Shown here one piece after another: positions 52,635-60,760 of a DNA stretch of 64,000 nt. The notes beneath the pieces are model-generated. The model made no database searches, was not told the DNA's origin, and worked only from the letters and a program-made list of their open reading frames with translations. Made by a program: the position numbers and the translations under genes. This DNA comes from Treponema sp. GTDB taxonomy: Bacteria; Spirochaetota; Spirochaetia; Treponematales; Treponemataceae. Position 1 is the first letter of the stretch; each line of letters opens with the position of its first letter. The DNA lies in assembly GCA_016292805.1 (NCBI GenBank), contig JAEDFM010000006.1, forward strand, positions 1-64,000, given 5' to 3'.

Positions 52635-54077
52635 TTACTTAAAAAGTTCCTTTGTATTGTTCATAAACTGGTTTCCGCGGTCGAATTCGTTGTTGAACAT
52701 GCCGAAAGATGTGGCACCAGGTGAAAAAACAACGATTTCCTCGGAACCTTTGGAATTTAACAGGTCAGATTTCAGTGAAACAAGGAGATCTGCAAGGCTG
52801 TTGAAAGGACCATTGTATTTAATACCAGCATCGTTTAGGGCTGGCAGAATTTTATCGGTAGCGGACCCTGCAAGAAAGTAAATGGCGTTTACAGGGGTGA
52901 ACTTATTGTCCTTATTAATGACTGTTTCTGTAAATTTATGCAGTTCCAGACCTTTATCTGTACCGCCTGTGATAAGAGTGATTGGTTTTTCAAATGCCTG
53001 GGTTGCGGCTGCGGCTGCTTCTGGAACTGTGGCACAGGTATCATTGTAGAATTTGAAAGTTGTACCGGCTGCGTTTTTCCAGCTGTGAAAATACTGGAGG
53101 CGATGGTCGATTCCTGGCCAGCTTTGAAGAATTTTTACGATGCGATCCTTAGGAATATTCATTAATTGCATGACAAGGGCGGCGTTCTGAGCATTTGTAT
53201 GCATATGTTTGCCTGGAACCAGGAGTTTTCCCAGATTATAGCGAGGTTCATCGGCGTTGTAACGGAGAACCGTCCCCTTGGATTCACTCGCAAACAAATC
53301 TCCCCAAGTTCCACCGCAAGCTGGACCTGTTCCAGGTTCATCTGGACCTGCATCAAAGATAGAATAATCACCGCTGTCCTGATCTGCGTAAATCAAGCGT
53401 TTATCGGCTACATAATCTTCCATATTTCCATACCAGTTCTGGTGGTCTGGAACGATTTTTGTGATGATTGCGATATGTGGCTTAAGAACTTTACGGCCTC
53501 TAAGGTCTGCCAGCTGCCAGCTTGAAAATTCTATTACTACTGGTGTATCAAGACTTACTTCATCAAAAAATGTAAGTGGACTTACGGTAATATTTCCGCC
53601 AAGGAAAGTTTTGTAACCGGCTTCTTTAAGTCCGTAATAGATGGCACTTACTGTTGATGATTTTCCTTTGCTTCCAGTTACTGCAATAATAGGACAGTCT
53701 GTAAATCTAAGGAAAATACTAAGGTCAGTTTCAATTGCTTTTGCTGCTGCCAGATATTTATTTCCTTCATATTTTACGCCAGGATTCTTAATTACACAGT
53801 CAGCGTTTTCAAAATCCTCAATTCTGTGTTCTCCAAGGCGGTAGGTAAGGCGGGATGTATCCAGTTCCGGGTCATTGTTGATGCGGTCAACGGTTGCCTG
53901 AAGCTGTTCCTGGGTTTTCATATCAGTTACAAGAACATAGGCACCTTTTTTTAGAAAAAATCTAACGGCTGCTTCGCCACCACCATTAAGACCAAGCCCC
54001 ATAATGGTTACCCGTTTGTTGCGGATAGCATCGATTGAACTGAAAGCGCATGTACTTGAGTAAGAATGAAATTCCAT
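52635..54077 (-). CDS. murD: UDP-N-acetylmuramoylalanine--D-glutamate ligase
   Basis: Adds D-glutamate to UDP-MurNAc-L-Ala in peptidoglycan synthesis, cytoplasmic. The P-loop is AVTGSKGKSSTVSAI (132-146). Other signatures are VIEFSSWQLADLRG with the carbamylated-Lys region after it, HRLQYFHSW and YNDTCATVPEA. At 480 aa it is slightly longer than E. coli MurD (438). Residues 266-272 (SKGTVLR) are encoded by a REP unit at 53264-53281. The gene stands alone, flanked by inverted GC-rich elements. Confidence 0.93.
   Translation of the reverse strand: MEFHSYSSTCAFSSIDAIRNKRVTIMGLGLNGGGEAAVRFFLKKGAYVLVTDMKTQEQLQATVDRINNDPELDTSRLTYRLGEHRIEDFENADCVIKNPGVKYEGNKYLAAAKAIETDLSIFLRFTDCPIIAVTGSKGKSSTVSAIYYGLKEAGYKTFLGGNITVSPLTFFDEVSLDTPVVIEFSSWQLADLRGRKVLKPHIAIITKIVPDHQNWYGNMEDYVADKRLIYADQDSGDYSIFDAGPDEPGTGPACGGTWGDLFASESKGTVLRYNADEPRYNLGKLLVPGKHMHTNAQNAALVMQLMNIPKDRIVKILQSWPGIDHRLQYFHSWKNAAGTTFKFYNDTCATVPEAAAAATQAFEKPITLITGGTDKGLELHKFTETVINKDNKFTPVNAIYFLAGSATDKILPALNDAGIKYNGPFNSLADLLVSLKSDLLNSKGSEEIVVFSPGATSFGMFNNEFDRGNQFMNNTKELFK
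53264..53281 (-). repeat. REP unit inside murD
   Basis: CCAAGGGGACGGTTCTCC on the minus strand is read in frame as SKGTVLR (residues 266-272 of MurD). Confidence 0.9.
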
Positions 54078-54100
54078 TTTTGTTTCCTTAATATAATCTG

Positions 54101-54200
54101 GGAGTTCCGGTTGCTTCGCAACCGTCGGCGCTTCCAGGCTCCACTACGTTCGGTTGGTCCACAAGTGGCCCAACGCGCTGCGCGCCCTTCCAGTGCCTAA
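54101..54200. repeat. GC-rich hairpin element, right of murD
   Basis: It starts TTCCGGTTGCTTCGCAACCG, a tight hairpin, and ends GCGCTGCGCGCCCTTCCA. Block order matches the reverse complement of the element at 52499-52632, so murD sits between inverted copies of one repeat family. Confidence 0.65.
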
Positions 54201-54211
54201 CTCATTTATTG

Positions 54212-54245
54212 CAAAAAAAAAGCCTCCATGCTAAGCAAGGAGGCT
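54212..54245 (-). terminator. Intrinsic terminator after tRNA-Leu
   Basis: On the minus strand AGCCTCC and GGAGGCT (54245-54239 and 54227-54221) pair around an 11-base loop and are followed by nine T. Confidence 0.9.
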
Positions 54246-54247
54246 CA

Positions 54248-54333
54248 TGCCGGGAACCAGAATCGAACTGGCACGTCGATCGCTCGACACAGGATTTTAA
54301 GTCCTGGGCGTCTACCAATTCCGCCATCCCGGC
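54248..54333 (-). tRNA. tRNA-Leu (anticodon TAA)
   Basis: The acceptor stem GCCGGGA/TCCCGGC closes the molecule, with discriminator A at 54248. The D-arm region GGCGGAATTGGTAGACGC is typical of tRNA-Leu. The anticodon stem-loop is CAGGACTTAAAATCCTG with TAA. A long variable arm (TGTCGAGCGATCGACG) marks a class II tRNA. The T arm reads GGTTCGATTCT-like (CAGTTCGATTCTG). CCA is not encoded. It reads TTA codons, one of which occurs in the leu leader peptide. Confidence 0.95.
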
Positions 54334-54343
54334 AAGTGAGATA

Positions 54344-54372
54344 ATAATATACAAAATAGCAGAACTTTTCAA
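54344..54372 (-). promoter_or_regulatory. Promoter of tRNA-Leu
   Basis: On the minus strand TTGAAA (54372-54367), a 17-bp spacer and TATTAT (54349-54344), placing the start a few bases before the tRNA. Confidence 0.7.
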
Positions 54373-54451
54373 GTGCTTATGATATACTCTTAAAAAATCA
54401 AAGAAAAATTCTAGTTTTTTAATTTTTTTTCTATTTGTTTTTCGAGGGTAT

Positions 54452-55408
54452 ATGTATTTATTGGTAGTTAAACAGCTTTGTACTATGTTCATTATTGGCA
54501 TTTGTGGATTTATTTTTGCAAAGTCTTTTAAGGTAACTGATGAACAGCAGAAGTTTCTGAGTAAATTACTTTTATATTTTATTAATCCATGTCTTGTAAT
54601 CAATTCTTTTAATAAGGAATTTCAGGCGGATATATTACTTCAGCTTGGTTTTGTGATTCTTTCAAGTGCAATTGTGTTTATAGTAACAATGGTTGTGGCA
54701 AAGCTTTTTACTCTAAACAAAAAAGGGGATGATCCGATTGTTGTAAAAGAAAATGCTTACAATACTGTAGACCGCCTTGCCATTATTTTTACTAACTGTG
54801 GATTTATGGGAATTCCGTTAATTCGTGGTGTTTTTGGCGATGAAGGGGTTTTCTTTTTAATGGGATACCTGGTTGTTTTTAATGTCTTTTTATGGACTTA
54901 TGGACTTTTTACAATCAGCGGAACTATGAGTTTTAAAAAGATCATAACAAATCCAAACATTATTGCTATTATGGCGGGTATTGGTCTTTTCTGTATGCCT
55001 TTTACTTTACCTGAAATTATTGCTCGTCCAATTACAATGATTTCAGATTTGAATACTGCTACGGCAATGATTCTTATTGGGGTTTTGTTTGCAGATTTTA
55101 AGTTTGAAAAAGAATACGGATTACGATTAGTAAAAGTTACATTTTTAAGACTGGTTGTAACCTCTTTGGTTACACTGGCGGTAATATGGGGCATTTATGC
55201 AGTTACACATAGATATTTTGATTCCCGAATGATGCTGTTTGTAGTATTCATCTGTTCTATGTGTCCTTCTGCAACCTCTATCCCAAGTCTTTCCTGCGTA
55301 TTTGATAAGGATGCCCGTTACGCAAGTCTTGTAGTTTCTACAACTAGTCTTGTATGTATGTTTACGATTCCTTCCTTTGTAGCCCTTGCGGAACAAATAA
55401 TCAATTGA
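54452..55408 (+). CDS. AEC-family (auxin efflux carrier-like) permease
   Basis: 318 residues with about ten membrane helices arranged as two inverted halves. The first half contains LSKLLLYFINPCLVINSF, the conserved helix break with Asn-Pro. The segment AIIFTNCGFMGIPLIRGVFGDEGVFF has the AEC signature with Asn and Gly-Ile-Pro. Bacterial members move malate, malonate or amino acids; the substrate is not predictable here. It lies 29 nt before pfk and may be co-transcribed with it. Confidence 0.88.
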   Translation: MYLLVVKQLCTMFIIGICGFIFAKSFKVTDEQQKFLSKLLLYFINPCLVINSFNKEFQADILLQLGFVILSSAIVFIVTMVVAKLFTLNKKGDDPIVVKENAYNTVDRLAIIFTNCGFMGIPLIRGVFGDEGVFFLMGYLVVFNVFLWTYGLFTISGTMSFKKIITNPNIIAIMAGIGLFCMPFTLPEIIARPITMISDLNTATAMILIGVLFADFKFEKEYGLRLVKVTFLRLVVTSLVTLAVIWGIYAVTHRYFDSRMMLFVVFICSMCPSATSIPSLSCVFDKDARYASLVVSTTSLVCMFTIPSFVALAEQIIN

Positions 55409-55437
55409 TAAAATAGAGAACATTATAGGAGTATTCG

Positions 55438-56844
55438 ATGTCTGAAGAAAAATTTGATTTCACTATAGACACATTGGGACCTTGTACAATTCAGTCTCCA
55501 ATTAAGCTTTCAACTGTTCATGGCGAATTAACAGCAAATTATGTTCGTGATGATTCTTATGTTATTTCTAACGTAAATGTTTACGATAAGACACAGCCTA
55601 TTGTTCTTGATTCTTCAAATCTTATGGAAAAGGCTGGTCCTCGCGAAAAGATTTATTTTGATCCAAAACACGCTAAAGCAGGTATTTGTACTTGTGGAGG
55701 TCTTTGTCCTGGGTTAAACGATGTTATTCGTGCAATTGTTCGTTGTTTGAATACTCGTTACGGTGTAAAAACTGTAAAAGGTTATCAGTTTGGTTTCCGT
55801 GGATTCTTTGCTGAATCTGGATATGAACCAATTGAACTTGACCGCTACTTAATTGATGAAATCCACAAGATTGGTGGTACATACCTTGGTACAAGCCGTG
55901 GTGGTGGAACTCGTGTAGAAGAAATCGTTGACTGTCTTGAAAGAGACGGTATTAATATGCTTTTCATTCTTGGTGGTGACGGAACTCAGCGTGGTTCTTA
56001 TGATATCGCCTGCGAAGTTGAAAAACGTGGTTTTAAATGTGCAGTAGTTGGTGTTCCAAAAACTGTTGATAATGACCTTATGTTTATTGACCGTTCATTC
56101 GGATTTGAAACAGCTGTTCAGCGTGCAAAAGAAACTGTTGCTGCTGTTCACATGGAAGCTGCTTCACAGATTAATGGTATTGGTCTTGTTAAACTTATGG
56201 GCCGTGAAGCAGGATTTATTGCTGCTGCAGCTGCGCTTTCAAGTCACGAAACAAACTTCTGTTTGATTCCTGAAGTTCCTTTTGAAATGGAAGGCGAAAA
56301 CGGATTCCTGGCTTGTCTTGAACGCCGTCTTGCAAAACGCGGACATGCTGTAATTGTAGTTTCTGAAGGTGCTGGACAGGATCTTCTTACTTCTACAAAT
56401 GCAACTGATGCTTCTGGAAACAAGAAACTTGCAGATATTGGTGTATTCCTTAAATCAGAAATTGAAAAATATTTCAAAGCTAAGAATATTGAAATCAACC
56501 TCAAATATATCGATCCTTCTTATCAGGTTCGTGCTTCAGTTACAACAGCTTCTGACTCTATTTACTGTGAACGCCTTGGTAACAACGCTGTTCACGCTGC
56601 AATGGCTGGTAAAACAAAATGTGTTATTGGTCTTGTACACGACAAGTTTGTTCACTTGCCAATTAAAGCTGTTACAGCTCACAGAAACGCAGTTGATCCA
56701 GAAGGTTCACTGTGGCGCGATACTTTGGATGCAACTGGTCAGCCAATCCTTATGTGTAATGACCTTGAAGCTGCCCGCGCAAAAATGGCTGCTGCTGTTG
56801 CTGGTGCCAAATCTAAACCAAGTGAACAGAAAAAATCTAAGTAA
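55438..56844 (+). CDS. pfkA: ATP-type 6-phosphofructokinase, long trypanosome-like form
   Basis: Phosphorylates fructose 6-phosphate in glycolysis. The 468-aa form has an N-terminal extension of about 80 residues before [17 protein letters not shown]. The phosphoryl-donor site reads GGDGTQRG, with Gly at the position where PPi enzymes carry Asp, which argues for ATP. The next loop is [10 protein letters not shown] with Lys, a residue usual in PPi enzymes but also found in trypanosomal ATP-PFKs. [11 protein letters not shown] contacts the substrate. The donor assignment is therefore inference. GGAG precedes the ATG. Confidence 0.87.
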   Translation: MSEEKFDFTIDTLGPCTIQSPIKLSTVHGELTANYVRDDSYVISNVNVYDKTQPIVLDSSNLMEKAGPREKIYFDPKHAKAGICTCGGLCPGLNDVIRAIVRCLNTRYGVKTVKGYQFGFRGFFAESGYEPIELDRYLIDEIHKIGGTYLGTSRGGGTRVEEIVDCLERDGINMLFILGGDGTQRGSYDIACEVEKRGFKCAVVGVPKTVDNDLMFIDRSFGFETAVQRAKETVAAVHMEAASQINGIGLVKLMGREAGFIAAAAALSSHETNFCLIPEVPFEMEGENGFLACLERRLAKRGHAVIVVSEGAGQDLLTSTNATDASGNKKLADIGVFLKSEIEKYFKAKNIEINLKYIDPSYQVRASVTTASDSIYCERLGNNAVHAAMAGKTKCVIGLVHDKFVHLPIKAVTAHRNAVDPEGSLWRDTLDATGQPILMCNDLEAARAKMAAAVAGAKSKPSEQKKSK

Positions 56845-56862
56845 CAGGTTTTAGTTTTATTG

Positions 56863-56891
56863 AAAGCGTTGTCGGATGGCAACGCTTTTTT
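56863..56891 (+). terminator. Intrinsic terminator after pfk
   Basis: AAAGCGTTG (56863-56871) pairs with CAACGCTTT (56880-56888) around TCGGATGG, with further T residues after it. Confidence 0.88.
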
Positions 56892-56910
56892 AACAAGGAA
56901 CCAAGGGAAA

Positions 56911-56931
56911 CCAAGGGGACGGTTCTCATGG
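56911..56931 (+). repeat. REP unit downstream of the transposase gene
   Basis: CCAAGGGGACGGTTCTC, then ATGG. It lies 17 nt beyond the 3' end of the transposase gene, in inverted orientation to the units on its other side. A second, partial CCAAGGGAA lies just before it. Confidence 0.9.
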
Positions 56932-56947
56932 TTTTATATTTATTAAA

Positions 56948-57691
56948 TCACGCCATTTGAATAATTTTTCTGCTTATTCCAGTTATTCGTGAAATGCTCC
57001 TTATTGAAAAGCCTTTGTTCTTTAGTTGCAATAGAATATTCTGTTTCTGATTCTGTGTGAATTTATCGATATGCATTGGGTTGTGGATTTTGTACTTCTG
57101 TTTTAAGAAATTAAGGCAGTCTCTATCTGTTTTTCTAGGTTTATTTTCATAGTCCATACATTTGTCATTAATGTTTTCTGTTATAAAATTCATATAATTT
57201 GTGAGATTACCAAATTCTCTTGTTAATATATCCTTGTTTATTATGGAATCTATCTGTAATGAAGTTTTATAACTGTTCCAATCATAATTTATTGATGTAG
57301 CTAGGCCCCCAAGAATCGGATTTTGGAGAATATAGCGAATTGTTTTTTGAAATTGTCTGCTGGTATTTATGGGGTCACTCTTGTATCGATCTTGGAATAA
57401 ATGTCCTACTCGTTCATATTTTGTATTAAAATAATAAGCGTATGAAACTTCTAATTTTCTCATAAATGTTACCAGGGTAGTTTTTGAAGCTTTACCGATT
57501 GCAAGATGAACATGATTAGTCATTAAACAGTATGCATACAACTCAATTTCAGTTTCTTTTAAATACTTTGCCATTCGCTTGATGAAAAAGTTGTAGTCTT
57601 CTGTATCATAAAAAATGTTTTGCTTATTATTTCCGCGAATGACGATGTGATATGTCTCCGAGCTGGAAAATAGACGTGCTTTTCTAGGCAT
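56948..57691 (-). CDS. REP-associated tyrosine transposase (Y1/HUH)
   Basis: 247 aa of the Y1_Tnp (IS200-like) fold. The HUH metal pair is in CLMTNHVHLAIGK, and the presumed nucleophilic Tyr lies in the helix LEVSYAYYFNTKYERVGH, followed by LFQDRYKSDPI. The N-terminus MPRKARLFSSSETYHIVIRGNN is typical of RAYT proteins. A C-terminal helix-turn-helix-like segment (FSIRSISRITGISRKII) could recognise DNA. It is single-copy here, flanked by REP units in inverted orientation, and twelve related units lie within 7 kb either side. RAYTs are domesticated transposases thought to spread REP sequences. Confidence 0.9.
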   Translation of the reverse strand: MPRKARLFSSSETYHIVIRGNNKQNIFYDTEDYNFFIKRMAKYLKETEIELYAYCLMTNHVHLAIGKASKTTLVTFMRKLEVSYAYYFNTKYERVGHLFQDRYKSDPINTSRQFQKTIRYILQNPILGGLATSINYDWNSYKTSLQIDSIINKDILTREFGNLTNYMNFITENINDKCMDYENKPRKTDRDCLNFLKQKYKIHNPMHIDKFTQNQKQNILLQLKNKGFSIRSISRITGISRKIIQMA

Positions 57692-57767
57692 GATAAAATC
57701 CTCCTATAATAATATGTCCATTACGAATCACTTTTAACAAAAAATTCGGAAAAAAAAATAAAAAATA

Positions 57768-57818
57768 TGAGAACCGTCCCCCTGGCTTTCACATGATTTA
57801 AGAGAACCGTCCCCCTGG
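57768..57818 (-). repeat. Two REP units upstream of the transposase gene
   Basis: Units at 57768-57785 and 57801-57818 both read GAGAACCGTCCCCCTGG on the plus strand, opposite to the unit at 56911. Confidence 0.9.
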
Positions 57819-57874
57819 CCCCTTTATCTGCAAATAAATGCATCTACTTACTGTATTTTGAATATGTAAAATGA

Positions 57875-57886
57875 TATACTAGTATA
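57875..57886. promoter_or_regulatory. Palindrome TATACTAGTATA before the GH115 gene
   Basis: A perfect 12-bp palindrome that contains a possible -10 box (TATACT) 15 bases before the ATG. It is an operator candidate; no good -35 box was found. Confidence 0.35.
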
Positions 57887-57900
57887 CGAGGTATGAAATA

Positions 57901-60759
57901 ATGCAAATTACAAATAATAATGGTGAATTAAATCTTGTTTTTTATGTTGAAAATTCAATAGATAGCGGGATTAGAAAAATTGCTGATAAGGTTAGGCTTG
58001 ATATTCAGCGTGTAACTGGAGCTATGCCTGAATATGCAGAAAACTTAAATGCTATTCAAGGAAATATTGTAATTTTTGCAAATCCGGACAATTCGCCTAC
58101 AATCCGCAAACTGGAAATGGAAAAGAAAATTGATCTTACAAATGTTCGCGGAAAACGCGAGGTTTATTCTTTTTCTGTAATGGATACCCCAATTTTTGAA
58201 CTTTCAGGAATTAAATCTGCTATTGTTATTTGTGGTAGCGACAAACGTGGTCTTATCTATGGTTTATTTCATATATCAGAATTGCTCGGAGTTTCTCCAT
58301 TAGTCGATTGGGCAGATATTTTGCCTGTTAAACGTCAATCTGTAACTTTTGATTCATCTATGAACATTGTTACACAGGAACCATCAGTTCGTTACCGAGG
58401 TTTTTTCATTAATGATGAATGGCCTGCAACTGGAAACTGGTGTAATAAGCGTTTTGGCGGATTTAATGCCCAGATGTACGAACATGTTTTTGAACTTCTT
58501 CTACGAATGAAAGGAAACTATCTGTGGCCAGCAATGTGGTCTGGACGATTTAGTGATGATGGTCCAGGACTTGCAAATGCAGAATTAGCAGATGAACTTG
58601 GCGTTGTTATGGGAGCCAGTCATCATGAACCATGTTGTCGTGCTGGAGAAGAATATCGATATTTAAGAGGTAAAGATTCACAGTATGGTGATGCATGGAA
58701 TTTCCGTACAAATAAAGAAGGAATTACCCGTTTCTGGGAAGATGGCTTAATCCGTAATGGAAAATTTGAAAATGTTATCACAGTTGGAATGCGTGGCGAA
58801 GCTGATACTGCAATCATGGCCAATGCAACCTTGAAAGATAATATCAAACTTTTACGAGATGTAATCAAAACTCAAAACAATCTTATTAAGAAATATGTAA
58901 ATCCAGACCTCGAAAAAGTACCAAGAATGCTAGCTTTATACAAAGAAGTAGAACCGTATTTTTATGGTGACAAGCATACAAAAGGATTAATGGGTAGTAA
59001 AGAGCTTGATGATGTAATCCTTATGCTTTGCGATGATAATCATGGTAATCTTCGTACAGTTCCAACTGAAAAAATGCGTAAACATAAAGGTGGATATGGT
59101 ATGTATTATCATTTTGATTACCATGGTTCACCATATTCTTACGAATGGATTAATACCTCATATCTACCAAAAGTAAAGGAACAGATGTGTGCTGCTTATG
59201 AATTTGGTATTCGTGATTTGTGGATAGTAAATGCAGGTGATATCATGACAAATGAGTTCCCACTGAATTATTTCCTGGATTTAGCTTACGACTACCAGAA
59301 ATACAGTTCACCAGAGTTTTCAACTCAGCTTTACACAAAAAACTGGATCAATGCTCAATTTCCTGCATTAAGTGATGCACAGAAGAATAAGATATATGAA
59401 ATTATTACTGGTTATACAAAACTAGCTCACTTAAGACGAACAGAATGCATTCAGCCTGATACATATCATCCTGTAAACTTTAACGAAGGTGATGAAATTC
59501 TTAAAAAGGCTGAATATATCATAGAAAAAGCAGAATCCTTAAGAAATGAAATTCCTGAAGAATATAAAACAGGTTATTATGCTCAGGTTTTCTATCCTGC
59601 CTGTGGTAATATGAATGTTTTGAGAATGCAGTTGTTAAGCGGAAAAAACAAATGGTTTGCTTCAAAATCTGCTCAGGCAGCAAATCCTCTGGCTAAACAA
59701 GTTCGCAGTTGCTATGAATATGACAAGGCATTGGTTTCTGAATATGATCAAATTGCAGATGGTAAATTTTATGGAGAAGGCTGGTCTGAACATTTTGGTT
59801 TTACCAACTGGTGTGAAGCAGAAAACAGCTATCCAACTTATACCCTTGTTGAAAGTACACGAAAAAAGAGACTTTTGGTCTGGGTTGAGGGTAGTGAAAA
59901 GACTACTTCAGGTCAGGATTGGACTGATAGAATTCTTCCAATGGACTGTTTCAAAAATCCTGAAGTTTATGAATCAAAAATCTATGCTGCAACCTGTTTT
60001 GAAGGTGGAACTCCTTTTGAAGTATCCTGCACAAAACCTTGGCTCGAAACAACCTTAGACTCAGATGATTCACTCCATATACAGACTGTTTCTGTGAAAA
60101 TTGATAGAACTAAGTTAAATATGGATGGAGATAAAAAAGCTGAAATTCATCTAAAAGGAAATGATGGTCATGGGGCTAATTTCCTTGTAAAGGTCATGGT
60201 TGATGCTGAAGTTCCTCTTATTGATTATCCAAGAGGTACATTTGTTCAAACTGGCAATTACATTTCCATTGAAGCAGAACATTTTACAGATTCAAAGGAT
60301 TTTCTTGTTTTGCCGGAATATGGAAAGACTTTGGGTGCTGTAAAATCCGCTGATGTAACAGGTAGTTATCCAAAAGCAAAAAAAGCTCCTTTTGTTGAAT
60401 ATAAATTTGTTGTGGCTAAGGAAGGAGTTTACAGCTTTGATTTGTTTATGAATCCTTCTAATCCAGCATATAAAGATAATAAACTTCAGCTGATAGCAGA
60501 AATTAACGGTAGAAAAGTACTTAAGGATGTTGTAGAAGAAGGTTTTACAGTTGGTGATAATAAGGAACCTTGGAGTACTGATGTTACAAATAACATCAGA
60601 ATTTCTTCTGTATATGAATACTGTAAAAAAGGTATCAATAAGCTTAGAATCTATCCGGTAACACCTAATATTGTTCTCGAAAAAATTGTAATTCATTCCC
60701 CTGAATACAAAATGCCAGAATCTTACCTTGGTGCACCAGAAACATATAGAGTAAAATAA
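57901..60759 (+). CDS. GH115 alpha-glucuronidase, cytoplasmic
   Basis: A 952-aa enzyme releasing (4-O-methyl)glucuronic acid from glucuronoxylan. The N-terminal alpha/beta domain (about 1-165) ends in GLIYGLFHISELLGVSPLVDWAD. The catalytic TIM barrel carries the GH115 signatures YRGFFINDEWPATGNWCNKRF, MKGNYLWPAMWSGRF, ASHHEPCCRAGEEY and FDYHGSPYSYEWINT. The C-terminal half has the helical and beta-sandwich domains (SIEAEHFTDSKDFLVLPEYGKTLGAVK). No signal peptide is present, so it should act inside the cell with the GH51 enzyme on imported arabino-glucuronoxylan fragments. The next gene follows after one base. Confidence 0.92.
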   Translation: MQITNNNGELNLVFYVENSIDSGIRKIADKVRLDIQRVTGAMPEYAENLNAIQGNIVIFANPDNSPTIRKLEMEKKIDLTNVRGKREVYSFSVMDTPIFELSGIKSAIVICGSDKRGLIYGLFHISELLGVSPLVDWADILPVKRQSVTFDSSMNIVTQEPSVRYRGFFINDEWPATGNWCNKRFGGFNAQMYEHVFELLLRMKGNYLWPAMWSGRFSDDGPGLANAELADELGVVMGASHHEPCCRAGEEYRYLRGKDSQYGDAWNFRTNKEGITRFWEDGLIRNGKFENVITVGMRGEADTAIMANATLKDNIKLLRDVIKTQNNLIKKYVNPDLEKVPRMLALYKEVEPYFYGDKHTKGLMGSKELDDVILMLCDDNHGNLRTVPTEKMRKHKGGYGMYYHFDYHGSPYSYEWINTSYLPKVKEQMCAAYEFGIRDLWIVNAGDIMTNEFPLNYFLDLAYDYQKYSSPEFSTQLYTKNWINAQFPALSDAQKNKIYEIITGYTKLAHLRRTECIQPDTYHPVNFNEGDEILKKAEYIIEKAESLRNEIPEEYKTGYYAQVFYPACGNMNVLRMQLLSGKNKWFASKSAQAANPLAKQVRSCYEYDKALVSEYDQIADGKFYGEGWSEHFGFTNWCEAENSYPTYTLVESTRKKRLLVWVEGSEKTTSGQDWTDRILPMDCFKNPEVYESKIYAATCFEGGTPFEVSCTKPWLETTLDSDDSLHIQTVSVKIDRTKLNMDGDKKAEIHLKGNDGHGANFLVKVMVDAEVPLIDYPRGTFVQTGNYISIEAEHFTDSKDFLVLPEYGKTLGAVKSADVTGSYPKAKKAPFVEYKFVVAKEGVYSFDLFMNPSNPAYKDNKLQLIAEINGRKVLKDVVEEGFTVGDNKEPWSTDVTNNIRISSVYEYCKKGINKLRIYPVTPNIVLEKIVIHSPEYKMPESYLGAPETYRVK

Positions 60760-60760
60760 A

